From Clostridia bacterium (GTDB lineage Bacteria > Bacillota > Clostridia > Oscillospirales > Acutalibacteraceae): a stretch of DNA of 64,000 nt. Position numbers and translations under genes: made by a program. Positions within the stretch are counted from its first letter, which is position 1; each line of letters begins with the position of its first letter. Below, one piece after another: positions 37,801 to 45,381 of this stretch. Location of the stretch: NCBI GenBank assembly GCA_017550625.1, contig JAFZOL010000025.1, forward strand, positions 97,679-161,678. The letters run 5' to 3'. Under the pieces are notes generated by a model. It saw only the letters and a program-made list of their open reading frames with translations, did no database searches and was not told the DNA's origin.

Positions 37801-37906
37801 CGGCATCGGCAGCTCGTCGTGCGGGCCCGATACAAGAGAAGAATACCGTCTGACGGATCCGGACGGCTACGAGTTCTCGTTCACCATGATCCCGGAGGTA
37901 CAGTAA
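34883..37906 (+). CDS. GH2 beta-galactosidase (LacZ type)
   Basis: A 1007-residue five-domain beta-galactosidase lacking a signal peptide. It shows the N-terminal sugar-binding block (VPADWQREGFLPPVYLN), the WD-like GTWDFKLY, the barrel phrase FKGVNHHD, and AVRTSHYPPDP. The acid/base Glu445 is in WSLGNESGG, the nucleophile Glu525 in LCEYAHAMG, and a Bgal small-N domain lies at the end. It hydrolyses terminal beta-galactosides; with the neighbouring GH78 and GH127 it fits degradation of galactan or arabinogalactan side chains of pectin rather than only lactose. GH78 follows after 6 bp. Confidence 0.95.
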   Translation: MNYKINKTLHGTFTVFEKNKLAPRAYAVPYASEKTLKKTPLEKERYSSDMVDLLSGTWDFKLYKSIHDLPDKLDSLKVKFKSIKVPADWQREGFLPPVYLNTRYEFKNMEPEVPADMPVGVYRRFFDVDDLEKTYIVSFLGVSNNLSLYVNGKFVGYSEGSHNTAEFDVSPYLSLGKNELILVSFRWCNGTFLECQDMFRDNGIFRDVLLYRYDKAYIWDFEALPEKTGEKYALNVKIWPQGDFAGKKVSAKLVDAKGKTVAEAIADAAELTEIRFEDLDVKEWNPELPTTYTLYLTLEAGKKSMTVRTLTGFKTIEIKDAVFYFNGQPVKFKGVNHHDTTLMNGFAMTHEDLIKDIKLMKSLNVNAVRTSHYPPDPFFLTLCDLYGLYVVDEADIETHGCWEFGDVSYISKQAKWVKHYLDRVRRMYYRDRSHVSVTMWSLGNESGGYKCHDACYKWLKETGTQNPVHYEGVVNTARMHYDVISEMYTSTEQIEQMMKGKRVRELDGRKWVCKEYSKFPFFLCEYAHAMGVGPGNLEEYWDLIYDWDISMGGCIWEWADHTVYHENGKYRYTYGGDHGEKEHDGNFCVDGLMFADRRLHTGAKEMKAVYRPLRASVSGNKLYCIENTNRFRASDYIGIRWILKENGIETDAGTLKTNIPPMGAECFEIRHKDFDPDKDAHLNFMYTDLETGEEIASEQLTLNDVPYEYDIEIGQKIGLSRDADTLRVTTENGELTFDMLTGELTSYVVNGAELLAETPALNRGFHANLYRALIDNDAANRDKWKAAGLNSLKPELTDIACGLSPDGVYVATSLTLRAGRKKAYTLFINYNITSLSAVEVTASFVPLEDAVVDTPRYGLTIELSRALDYVSYYGRGEAENMPDFKAQALIGIYSDRVENMREKYVFPQESGMHCDTKWLKLDNGKGVSLKFYAETSFNFSVKHFTQEALDAARHEEDLKDMNITLLSLDAATRGIGSSSCGPDTREEYRLTDPDGYEFSFTMIPEVQ

Positions 37907-37912
37907 GATCGT

Positions 37913-40027
37913 ATGAAAAGCCTGCAGATCCTGCATGCCGACGATCCGTTTGAGGCACGCAAAAGCGTGCCTCTTTGCGATCTGAAGGCATGGGAAGAAA
38001 AAGGGTTCGTTCCGGACGGGACGGCTTATACCGAAGACGGCGAGCGACTGGTCGACGTGCACCGCAGCGCCGTGTTCGACGGGTGCGCCTCGCTCGGGTT
38101 CCCGGGCGCGGGGAGCGCGGGCGTGCTCGCGAAGAGCCTATTGACGCTGCCCGAAGTGAAAAAAGCGACCCTGCGCGCGACGGCTCTGGGGTTCTACGAG
38201 CCGTATTTCAACGGCGAGGCGCTGACCGACGCGCATTTGATGCCCGCGACGAGCGACTATTGGGCGCACGATTTCGGCACGGCGAGCTATCCGATCTATG
38301 ACGAGATGAGCCACCGCATCTATTACCAGACCTACGACGTGACGCCGCTCGTGAAGGCGGGCGGGAACGCGCTGGCCTTTCACATCGGCATGGGGTGGCT
38401 CGACACCCGCAACCGCGCCGAGAGAATGCCGGACTTCGGCGAAATGATGCTGGTGTTCCGGCTGACGGTCGAGACCTCCGGGGGCGAGACGCAGGAGTTC
38501 TGCTCGTCCGAGGAAAATACGCGGTGGAAGAAGAGTTACATCACCGACAGCTCGCTCTATTACGGCGAAACGCACGACTACACCCTGTTCGACCAAACGT
38601 GGGAAACGGCGGCGTTCGACGGGAGCTGGGAACCCTGCGAGGAAAAGCCGGCTCCCCTCACCTATTTCGCGCCGACGTTCTTCCCGGGAGACGCCGAGGA
38701 CGGCACGATCGCACCGGAATGCGTGTTCAAAGAGGGCGACGTCGCCTTATACGACCTCCATTCGATCCCGGCGGGCTTCGCGGTCATCAGGCCGACCGAG
38801 GCGGGGCGCGTGTTCGTGGAATACGGCGACAGATATGAGCTTGACGACGCTGGGACGCCGGGATTCCTTCTGCGGCACACCGGCGGCAATCACCGGAAGC
38901 AGTCTGACACCTTCGATTTCACCGCGCGCGAGGTCGGAAAAGACTTTCACGTGCGCTTCACGTGGCACGCGTCGCGCTATCTGAAAGTCACGGGCAAGGC
39001 GGAGGTCCCGGTCTTCGTGAAGGTGAATTCCCCGCTCGAACAAAGGCTGACGTTCAAAACGGGCAAAGAGATCCCGGACTGGATCTTCAGCGCGTTCGTC
39101 GACACCGTGCGGGCGAACCTGCACGGCTTCATCCCGTCGGACTGCCCGCACCGCGAGCGTCTCGGCTATACCGGCGACGGCCAGCTCACAAGCCACGCCC
39201 TGATGCGCGTGTTCGACGCGAAAACGATGTACCGCAAATGGATGCGAGATATCCTCGACTGCCAGGATATCGAGGGCGGCCACGTGCAGCACACCGCCCC
39301 CTTCCGCGGCGGAGGAGGCGGCCCCGGCGGCTGGGGCGGCGCCGTTTGCATCGTGCCGTGGAACTATTACGAAGTCTACGGCGACGACACGCTGCTAAGG
39401 CAGTCGTACCGCGGTATGAAGGCCTATATCGGCTATTTGCTTAACCACTGCGACGACGGGATCGTGACGCGCGAAGAGCCGAAGGGCTGGTGCCTCGGCG
39501 ACTGGTGCACCCCGCACAACGACATCAAGATCCCGCCCGCGTTCGTGAACACGTATTTTTTGATCCGGTGCCTAAATATCTGCGAAAAGACCGCGAAGCT
39601 CTTCGGCAAAACCGAAGACGCGCAGGAATTCGCCGCGTGGGAACTGGAAACGCGAGACGCTTTCGTAAAAGCCTTTTTCGACCCCGAGGCGGAGTCTTTC
39701 TGCGCCGGAACGCAGGGCGCGGACGCCTTCGCGTTGGAGCTCGGGCTCGGCACGGAACAAACGAAGCGCAATCTCATCGAAAAGTATACCGCGCTCGGGA
39801 CCTTCGACACCGGCATTTTCGGCACGGACATTTTGCTGCGGGTGCTGATAAATCTCGGCGAGCGGGACCTTGCGAAGCGGCTGTTCGAGAACAAGGAGGA
39901 GACTTCGTTCTACAATATGATGCTCGACGGCACGAACACGCTGTGGGAAAACTGGGAAGGCTGCGATTCGCTGTGCCACCCGATGTTCGGCGCGGTCGTG
40001 GACAGCCTGCTGGATCTGTACGCATAA
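37913..40027 (+). CDS. GH78-family alpha-L-rhamnosidase-like enzyme
   Basis: A 704-residue protein with an N-terminal jelly-roll domain (ATALGFYEPYFNGEALTD near residue 85, as in Bac_rhamnosid_N), then the (alpha/alpha)6 barrel. The hallmark DCPHRERLGYTGDGQ near 409 is present, as are WMRDILDCQ near 443 and TLWENWEGCDSLCH near 672, where a C-terminal catalytic-side glutamate is expected. It should remove alpha-L-rhamnose from oligosaccharides. It lacks a signal peptide and is shorter than many GH78 enzymes (about 850-1000), mostly for lack of the extra beta domains. Confidence 0.9.
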   Translation: MKSLQILHADDPFEARKSVPLCDLKAWEEKGFVPDGTAYTEDGERLVDVHRSAVFDGCASLGFPGAGSAGVLAKSLLTLPEVKKATLRATALGFYEPYFNGEALTDAHLMPATSDYWAHDFGTASYPIYDEMSHRIYYQTYDVTPLVKAGGNALAFHIGMGWLDTRNRAERMPDFGEMMLVFRLTVETSGGETQEFCSSEENTRWKKSYITDSSLYYGETHDYTLFDQTWETAAFDGSWEPCEEKPAPLTYFAPTFFPGDAEDGTIAPECVFKEGDVALYDLHSIPAGFAVIRPTEAGRVFVEYGDRYELDDAGTPGFLLRHTGGNHRKQSDTFDFTAREVGKDFHVRFTWHASRYLKVTGKAEVPVFVKVNSPLEQRLTFKTGKEIPDWIFSAFVDTVRANLHGFIPSDCPHRERLGYTGDGQLTSHALMRVFDAKTMYRKWMRDILDCQDIEGGHVQHTAPFRGGGGGPGGWGGAVCIVPWNYYEVYGDDTLLRQSYRGMKAYIGYLLNHCDDGIVTREEPKGWCLGDWCTPHNDIKIPPAFVNTYFLIRCLNICEKTAKLFGKTEDAQEFAAWELETRDAFVKAFFDPEAESFCAGTQGADAFALELGLGTEQTKRNLIEKYTALGTFDTGIFGTDILLRVLINLGERDLAKRLFENKEETSFYNMMLDGTNTLWENWEGCDSLCHPMFGAVVDSLLDLYA

Positions 40028-40041
40028 CGAAAAACATAAAA

Positions 40042-40070
40042 ACAAGCCCTCGCGAGAGGGCTTGTTTTAT
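40042..40070. terminator. Bidirectional terminator between GH78 and the AAA operon
   Basis: A perfect 12-bp-per-arm palindromic hairpin (40042-40065) carries A-run and T-run flanks. It ends both the GH2-GH78 operon and the nine-gene - strand operon. Confidence 0.85.
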
Positions 40071-40078
40071 TGTAGGAT

Positions 40079-41380
40079 TCAATTCTGGCCGAACATCGGC
40101 TGTTCTTCCTCCTGCCGCGGCTGCGGCGCCGGTTGAGGCGCGGGCTGGGGCCGGGGCTGCGGCTCGGGCTGACGGGCTTCGGCTTCGGAAGCCTGTTTGC
40201 GGGTCGCGGCGGCCTTCTTTTTGTCCATGACCGAGGGGATCCTGACGAGGCCTTCGGAGATGAGGGTCTGCAGGCCCGAGATGGTCTCGGGCACGGTGAC
40301 CTCCTTCTCGTCGTTTGCCTTCTTTTCTGCGTGCGCGCCCTCGGACGAAGGCTGCGCGTAGGCGACGGGCGCCGCGGTCTGGACGACCTGGTTCGCGCCG
40401 AGAAACGCGAGCTGCGCGGCGGGGATCGCGGCGGCGCGCCTTGCCGTGACGGCGGTGTGCCTCGCCATTTCGATCGCGTCGGCGATCTCGGTCTCACTCA
40501 GCAGCACGGGCTTGACGCCGGGCTGGGCGTAGGGCAGGTACTGCTCGAGCTTCAGGTCCTGCTCGAGCATGTCGCCCTTCACGCGGAGCAGCAGATACGT
40601 CGCGGCGTTCTGCAGCATGCGGAACGAGAAGCCCTTGGTGCGCTCGGCCATGGCGTCGGGCGTGAGCTCCCAGTGGATGAAGCGGTATTTTTCTTTGAGC
40701 GCGGCGAAAAACTGCTGGCGCTGATAGTCCGTCGGCGGGGCGAGCCAGAACGGCACGAACGCTCGCAGGACGGCGGACGGGATCTCGGACGGGTCGATAT
40801 CGCAGGCGGCGGTGACGATGCAGAACACGTTTTCGTCCGCGAGCAGCTCTTCGAGCCGGCGGGCGAACAGCCTGACGCTTTTGCGCTTGCGGAACAGCCC
40901 CGACAGATCGCCGAACGAGAGGTATCTGAGCACCGTATCCTCGTCCTTTTTGAAGCTTTCGACGATGCTGTCGAACAGGGCGGAGATGTTTTCGTTGGTC
41001 TTCGTGCCGGATTCTTCGATCAGCGCCTCGGGATCGACGCGGTAGCAGCGGAAATAGTCGCTGAGCTCGTCGCCGTCGTCAAGCTGGTCCTCGAAGGTCT
41101 CGCGCAGATAATGGCAATAGGCCTCGTCCATCGTGTGCCTGCCGTTGCCGGGGTCGCTGAGGAACAGAAACGCGGCGCTCTTGGTGTAGGTGCCGGGGCG
41201 TACGGTGAGCGCGAGCTCAGGGAAATTGAGGTGCGCGTCGCCCGCGAAATACGGCAGCGTGCCCTTGAGCATATCCACAACGCTTTTTCGCCCGATCAGA
41301 TCGTCGAACCGCCGCCGCGGCTGCGGCAGCGAATCGGGATCGCGGTAAAACGCTTCGAGGGTCGCGGTTGATGCTGCCAT
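40079..41380 (-). CDS. Degenerate AAA+ protein, apparent inactive partner of the upstream ATPase
   Basis: A 433-residue protein. Residues about 20-300 can be laid over the AAA+ domain of the upstream gene: FDDLIGRKSVVDMLKG corresponds to FDDVSGMVELKKRL, and ENVFCIVTAACDIDPSEIP to the sensor-1 strand. GFSFRMLQNAATYL corresponds to the lid segment NYRDINRLCTEI. The P-loop position reads LSDPGNGRHT, with no GKT, and no DExD Walker B is seen, so ATP hydrolysis is unlikely. The last 80 residues are Pro/Gln/Glu-rich and disordered. It starts 3 bp after the active ATPase gene and ends the operon. A regulatory or adaptor subunit is the natural guess. Confidence 0.65.
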   Translation of the reverse strand: MAASTATLEAFYRDPDSLPQPRRRFDDLIGRKSVVDMLKGTLPYFAGDAHLNFPELALTVRPGTYTKSAAFLFLSDPGNGRHTMDEAYCHYLRETFEDQLDDGDELSDYFRCYRVDPEALIEESGTKTNENISALFDSIVESFKKDEDTVLRYLSFGDLSGLFRKRKSVRLFARRLEELLADENVFCIVTAACDIDPSEIPSAVLRAFVPFWLAPPTDYQRQQFFAALKEKYRFIHWELTPDAMAERTKGFSFRMLQNAATYLLLRVKGDMLEQDLKLEQYLPYAQPGVKPVLLSETEIADAIEMARHTAVTARRAAAIPAAQLAFLGANQVVQTAAPVAYAQPSSEGAHAEKKANDEKEVTVPETISGLQTLISEGLVRIPSVMDKKKAAATRKQASEAEARQPEPQPRPQPAPQPAPQPRQEEEQPMFGQN

Positions 41381-41383
41381 GGC

Positions 41384-42646
41384 TTACTCCTGCTGACTCT
41401 GGTTGTAACGCTCTTCCCACTCGGCGATCTCTTTGAGGATATCGTCTTTGAGGAAGGGACGGAAGTTCGAGAGGACGGCCTCGAAGCGCGCTTTCGTGAG
41501 CTTGAAGGCGCCGCTCTTGAGGACCTCGATCGCCACGACCTGATCTTTATACTGCTCCATGAGCTCTTTGAACATCGAGCGCTTGATCTCGGTGCAAAGG
41601 CGGTTGATGTCGCGGTAGTTATAATCGTCCGTCACGAGGTTCGCCATGTCGTCGCAGGTGAAGCCCTCTTCGAGCTGGGCGACGTTTTTGAACTGGCGCG
41701 CGAAGGCGCTGGCGCGGGCGCCGGCGTCGGGCAGCGGGACGTTGATGACCTCGACGCGGTCGAACATGGCCTCGTCGACGCGCTTCGGGTAGTTGGTGGC
41801 GCCGATGAAGATGACCTTGGAATCGGAGGAGTTGATGCGGTTGTAGCCCGTAAGGAAGGACGTGGTGATGTTGGCCGCGTATTCGGGCAGGTTCGGCAGC
41901 GAACGGTTTTTGCACACGCTGTCGATCTCGTCGATAAACACGATGCAGGGCGCGTTCTTCTCGGCCTCCTCAAACAGGCGGGTGACGATCTTTTCGGCGT
42001 CGCCGACGTAACGGCTGATGATGTCGGAGCCCTCGAGGGAGAGATACTTATAATCCTGGTCCATCAGCTCGTGCGCGAAGGCTTCGATGATGTAGGTCTT
42101 GCCGCAGCCGGGAGGGCCGACAAAAAAATAGGAGTTGAGGCGCGGGATCTTCAGGAAATCGAGCAGCTTCTCGCTCTTGGAGTCGGTGACACAGGTCTGC
42201 AGGCGCTTTTTGAGCTCCACCATGCCGGACACGTCGTCGAACGAGTGGCGGGGCGCATCCTTGAACCAGGTGCGCGCCGTGCGGTCGAGCGCCTCTTCGT
42301 CCTTCGTTTTGGGGCCGTTATCCTTGGGGCCGTTGGTGTTGACGGCCTTGCCCCTGCCGGCGTCGGAATCGCCGGAGCCGGAATAGGCCTGACGCGGCTC
42401 GACGGTGGTGCGGATCTTCATGATCTCGTTGTCGAGGCGGGCTTTCTCGCGCTCGTGGTGCGCGCGCTCTTCGCCCATGGTCATGTCGGCCATGTCGGCC
42501 TCGAGGTCGGCTGCCATCTGCAGATAGCGGCACTGGTCCTCGGACGGCTTATAGCCGTTCTGACGGAACGCGGCGTCCGCCTGCAGCTGCAGGTTGCGGC
42601 AATGCGCCTCTTTTTTTCTGAGGTTTTCAACAAAATCCATATACAT
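41384..42646 (-). CDS. Classical AAA+ ATPase of the Vps4/katanin/spastin-like group
   Basis: A 420-residue protein. An N-terminal helical region (about 1-95, two to three amphipathic helices) precedes a linker and one AAA+ module. Walker A is GPPGCGKT near residue 176, the pore-loop region KYLSLEGSDIISRYVGDAEK near 203, and Walker B IVFIDEIDSVC near 233. Sensor 1 is FIGATNYPKRVDEAMFDR near 283, and a C-terminal lid follows. The YVGDAEKIV segment copies the classical YVGESEK of Vps4, katanin and p97, a group of protein unfoldases or disassemblers. The arginine-finger region has one Arg (FDR) rather than the usual pair. The likely role is to remodel or disassemble assemblies of the neighbouring coiled-coil proteins (inference). 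Confidence 0.88.
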   Translation of the reverse strand: MYMDFVENLRKKEAHCRNLQLQADAAFRQNGYKPSEDQCRYLQMAADLEADMADMTMGEERAHHEREKARLDNEIMKIRTTVEPRQAYSGSGDSDAGRGKAVNTNGPKDNGPKTKDEEALDRTARTWFKDAPRHSFDDVSGMVELKKRLQTCVTDSKSEKLLDFLKIPRLNSYFFVGPPGCGKTYIIEAFAHELMDQDYKYLSLEGSDIISRYVGDAEKIVTRLFEEAEKNAPCIVFIDEIDSVCKNRSLPNLPEYAANITTSFLTGYNRINSSDSKVIFIGATNYPKRVDEAMFDRVEVINVPLPDAGARASAFARQFKNVAQLEEGFTCDDMANLVTDDYNYRDINRLCTEIKRSMFKELMEQYKDQVVAIEVLKSGAFKLTKARFEAVLSNFRPFLKDDILKEIAEWEERYNQSQQE

Positions 42647-42661
42647 GGGAGGACCTCCTGA

Positions 42662-43534
42662 TCAAAACACGCCGGGCATCTCGTCGAGCGCCTCGTAGTC
42701 CTGCTCGGTGATATCCCTCTGCTCGTAGGTCGGGTTCTCGATGATGGGGGCGTAGCGGCCCTTCGCGCCGACGCTCTGGTCGTAGACGGCCTTGTTCACG
42801 ACGGTGGGATCGACGGTGTAGATCGTGCGCCATCTGACGGACTCGAGGATATCCTTTTCGTCCTGCAGCTGCAGCGCCTCGTCCTTCACGAGAAGCTGCG
42901 AGGCGACGCCGTCGACGTTTTCGTTCTCAAGCAGCTCGTCGATAGGCCTGCCGTAGTAGTGCTCCATCGCGTGCACCGAGATGTTGCCCTTGAGGTCGAG
43001 CTTGGCCTTCTGCAGCCAGTAAGCGAGACGCGTCATGAGGTCGGAGCCGACGGAGATCGCGTTCACCGTCTTGTAGCCGGCGGTGAGGTCGCGCATCAGC
43101 TCGTGCCATTCATACTCAGAGGGGATGTCGTCGAGCTTGTCGATCGCGTCCTCAACGAGGCAGAGCGCGAACACGGCGTTCTTGGAGATCGAGGAGCAGC
43201 GAAGCATCTCTTTCGTCTTCTTGGCGGAATCGGGGCGCGCGGCCACGTCGGCATATTCGGCGTTGTAGTGGCGGATGCGGCGGAGCAGCTTATCCCTCTG
43301 GATGTAGAGGTTCTTTCTCGCCTTATGGATCTCGTCGTCGAGCTTTTTCTTCTCGAGCAGCTTGCCGGTGGAGGTCTCGGTCTCGATCGGCTCGCGCATC
43401 TGGTCGCGCTTGATGGCGCTGTCGGTGCGGACCTTCACAGTCTCCTGCAGGGTCTCGAGGTGCTTTTTGTCCTTCTGGTATTCCTTTTCGGCCTTTTTGG
43501 CCTCTCTTTTCAGTTTGAAATTCTCAAATGCCAT
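42662..43534 (-). CDS. Helical/coiled-coil protein of the AAA operon (290 residues)
   Basis: Unrecognised. The first 100 residues are extremely charged and helical (KREAKKAEKEYQKDKKH, later KKKLDDEIHKARKNLYIQRD), compatible with a basic helical hairpin. The middle (about 105-185) is a compact helical domain. The C-terminal 80 residues are acidic with many short motifs and end in EQDYEALDEMPGVF, an acidic hydrophobic tail that could serve as a binding peptide for the AAA+ protein. There is no signal peptide or membrane segment. It lies between the 437-residue helical protein and the AAA+ ATPase. Confidence 0.7.
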   Translation of the reverse strand: MAFENFKLKREAKKAEKEYQKDKKHLETLQETVKVRTDSAIKRDQMREPIETETSTGKLLEKKKLDDEIHKARKNLYIQRDKLLRRIRHYNAEYADVAARPDSAKKTKEMLRCSSISKNAVFALCLVEDAIDKLDDIPSEYEWHELMRDLTAGYKTVNAISVGSDLMTRLAYWLQKAKLDLKGNISVHAMEHYYGRPIDELLENENVDGVASQLLVKDEALQLQDEKDILESVRWRTIYTVDPTVVNKAVYDQSVGAKGRYAPIIENPTYEQRDITEQDYEALDEMPGVF

Positions 43535-43552
43535 CGTGGTGCCTCCTTCTCA

Positions 43553-44866
43553 TCAGCCCATATCCGCGAGGATCGGGTCGTTGTTCTGCTCTTCGTTTTC
43601 GCGCATCTGGCGCTCGTTTTCGATCCGCTGCTTCTCGGCGGCGATATCGTCGCGCATTTTGCTCACGTTCTGCTCGAACTGCTCGTTTTTGCGGATCAGG
43701 GCGTTCATGCGCTTGACCGTTTGCATGTTGTTTTCGATCGTCATGCCCATTTCGGGGTTCGAGGCGAGCTCGTTGAGACGGGAGATGAGCTCCTCGTTGG
43801 ACTGCGACGCCGTGATGACGTGCTGCTGCATCTCGTGCACGCGGTTGAGGCTCTTGTTGCGCAGCGACTCGATGTTCTTTCTGTGCTCGATGAAGTTGAA
43901 GGTCCTGCCCTGCAGGTTATAGGCCTTTCTGCACTCCTTGATGAGCTCGCGGATCGCGCCGTCGAGATATTCGAGGTGCATGAGCAGGGATTCGACGTTC
44001 ATGTCGTCGTAGAGGACCATGGTCGCGGACTGGTGCGCCGCCATCACGGTGCTGAAGTATTTGCGGGCGTTGTCGCCGGGAGGCAGCTCGTCCATCGCGC
44101 GTTTGAAGCCGAGGGAGTCGATCTTCTTGGCTTCTTCGGGCGGCACTTCGTCGAGCTTCTCGCTCTGGGCGACGAAGGCGTCGTAGGACTGCCTGTGGGC
44201 CTTCTCGGCGTTTTCAAGATTGATGAGGCCTCCGTAGTAGGCGTCGATCGTGTCGAGCAGGTTTTTGCAGGTGTCGCGGATGAAAACGACCTTTTCTTCG
44301 CGCAGCGCGGCGAGCTTTTCGGGATCGCTCTCGTCGTCTTTGGTGTAGGCGACCTCGAACGCGTATTTCAGGGCGTCGAAGCAGGCGTTCGCCTTGAGCT
44401 TCTGGCCTTTCTCGAGCGCAGCCTGGAGCTTGAGGACGTAGTCGGAGAGATAGGGGTTGATCGCCTCGCCTCCGGTCGCCACGACGTCGGCCGAGCTGAT
44501 GTTCGAGAACAGCGTGATGAAGCTCGCGATCGACTTGTCGTAGACCGGAAGGTCGTCCATCGTGAGATAGAGCTCTTCGTCGCGGATACCGCTCTTGTCG
44601 AAGGTGCTGCCGCCTCGCTCTTTCGCCTCGGACTCGGCGAGCGCCGCGGCGGCGGCCTTATCCTTCAGCATGCTCTCGTTGGCTTTGGCGGCCTTGATGA
44701 CCTTCGCCTGCACGGGCTGCGTGCGGATCTCTTTGAGGCGATCCGCGATCTCGTCCAGAGAAACTCGCGTTTCTTCCAGCTTCTGGTGTGCGGCGCGCAT
44801 TTCGTCCGCCGCGGACGGCACGGGTACTGGTTCGTTGTCTTTCTTCTTTTTTCCGAATAAAGCCAT
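43553..44866 (-). CDS. Helical protein with ESCRT-III-like N-terminus, AAA operon (437 residues)
   Basis: Unrecognised by family. It starts MALFGKKKK, a hydrophobic-then-basic tip. A long helix follows (DEMRAAHQKLEETRVSLDEI...), an order that recalls CHMP4/Snf7 proteins and some PspA/Vipp1 relatives. Residues about 85-330 form a helical domain. A predicted coiled coil lies at about 345-425 (NNMQTVKRMNALIRKNEQFEQ..., MRDDIAAEKQRIENER) and ends in an acidic tail. There is no transmembrane segment. The resemblance to ESCRT-III is visual only and needs structure prediction. It is followed after 18 bp by the 290-residue helical protein. Confidence 0.65.
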   Translation of the reverse strand: MALFGKKKKDNEPVPVPSAADEMRAAHQKLEETRVSLDEIADRLKEIRTQPVQAKVIKAAKANESMLKDKAAAAALAESEAKERGGSTFDKSGIRDEELYLTMDDLPVYDKSIASFITLFSNISSADVVATGGEAINPYLSDYVLKLQAALEKGQKLKANACFDALKYAFEVAYTKDDESDPEKLAALREEKVVFIRDTCKNLLDTIDAYYGGLINLENAEKAHRQSYDAFVAQSEKLDEVPPEEAKKIDSLGFKRAMDELPPGDNARKYFSTVMAAHQSATMVLYDDMNVESLLMHLEYLDGAIRELIKECRKAYNLQGRTFNFIEHRKNIESLRNKSLNRVHEMQQHVITASQSNEELISRLNELASNPEMGMTIENNMQTVKRMNALIRKNEQFEQNVSKMRDDIAAEKQRIENERQMRENEEQNNDPILADMG

Positions 44867-44901
44867 GATGAATCCTCCTGGTTTTTGTTATCTGGAATGA
44901 T

Positions 44902-45381
44902 TTACAACAGCGGCACGCGCTCGGAAAGCGCGTAGGTTTCGGCAGAGCCGACCGCGAATTGAATGGAGAAGCCCTCGCCCGGCGTCACGCCGATTGCCTG
45001 ATGCGAGATCGTGCCCGAAGGGACGGCCGCGACGGTGTATTCACGCTCGTCGTTTCCCCTTCTTACACAGACGTCGAGCGAAACGGGGCGCGAAGATTCG
45101 ATCGCCATGAACGGCAGATCGAGCCAGCGGATCTCGCCGTCGCCGAGAGAGAGAGGTTCGGCGACTTCGACGTAACGGGTGTTCACGAGCCGTAGACTTC
45201 TGCCCTCGGGCTCGTATTCGTAGGTCTTGAGGTACACCGTGACGCCCCGCAGCTTGTTTTCACGGTAGCTGCGCACGAACGACTCGATCTCGATGTCGCC
45301 GCCGGTGAGCATCGGGAAGCCGCATACGGGGCACTGGCCGTTGAACTGGGTGACCTCGGCGCGGCAGCAGTTACAGCGCAT
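44902..45381 (-). CDS. Zinc-ribbon protein with beta-rich C-terminal domain
   Basis: A 159-residue protein opening with a compact zinc ribbon (MRCNCC near residues 1-6 and CPVCG near 17-21). A roughly 120-residue beta-sandwich-like domain follows with alternating hydrophobic residues (RGVTVYLKTYEYEP, RPVSLDVCVRRG). The fold cannot be assigned by eye. Its start lies inside the last codons of the 755-residue coiled-coil gene (11-bp overlap) with GGAGG upstream, so the two are translationally coupled and probably work together. Confidence 0.75.
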   Translation of the reverse strand: MRCNCCRAEVTQFNGQCPVCGFPMLTGGDIEIESFVRSYRENKLRGVTVYLKTYEYEPEGRSLRLVNTRYVEVAEPLSLGDGEIRWLDLPFMAIESSRPVSLDVCVRRGNDEREYTVAAVPSGTISHQAIGVTPGEGFSIQFAVGSAETYALSERVPLL

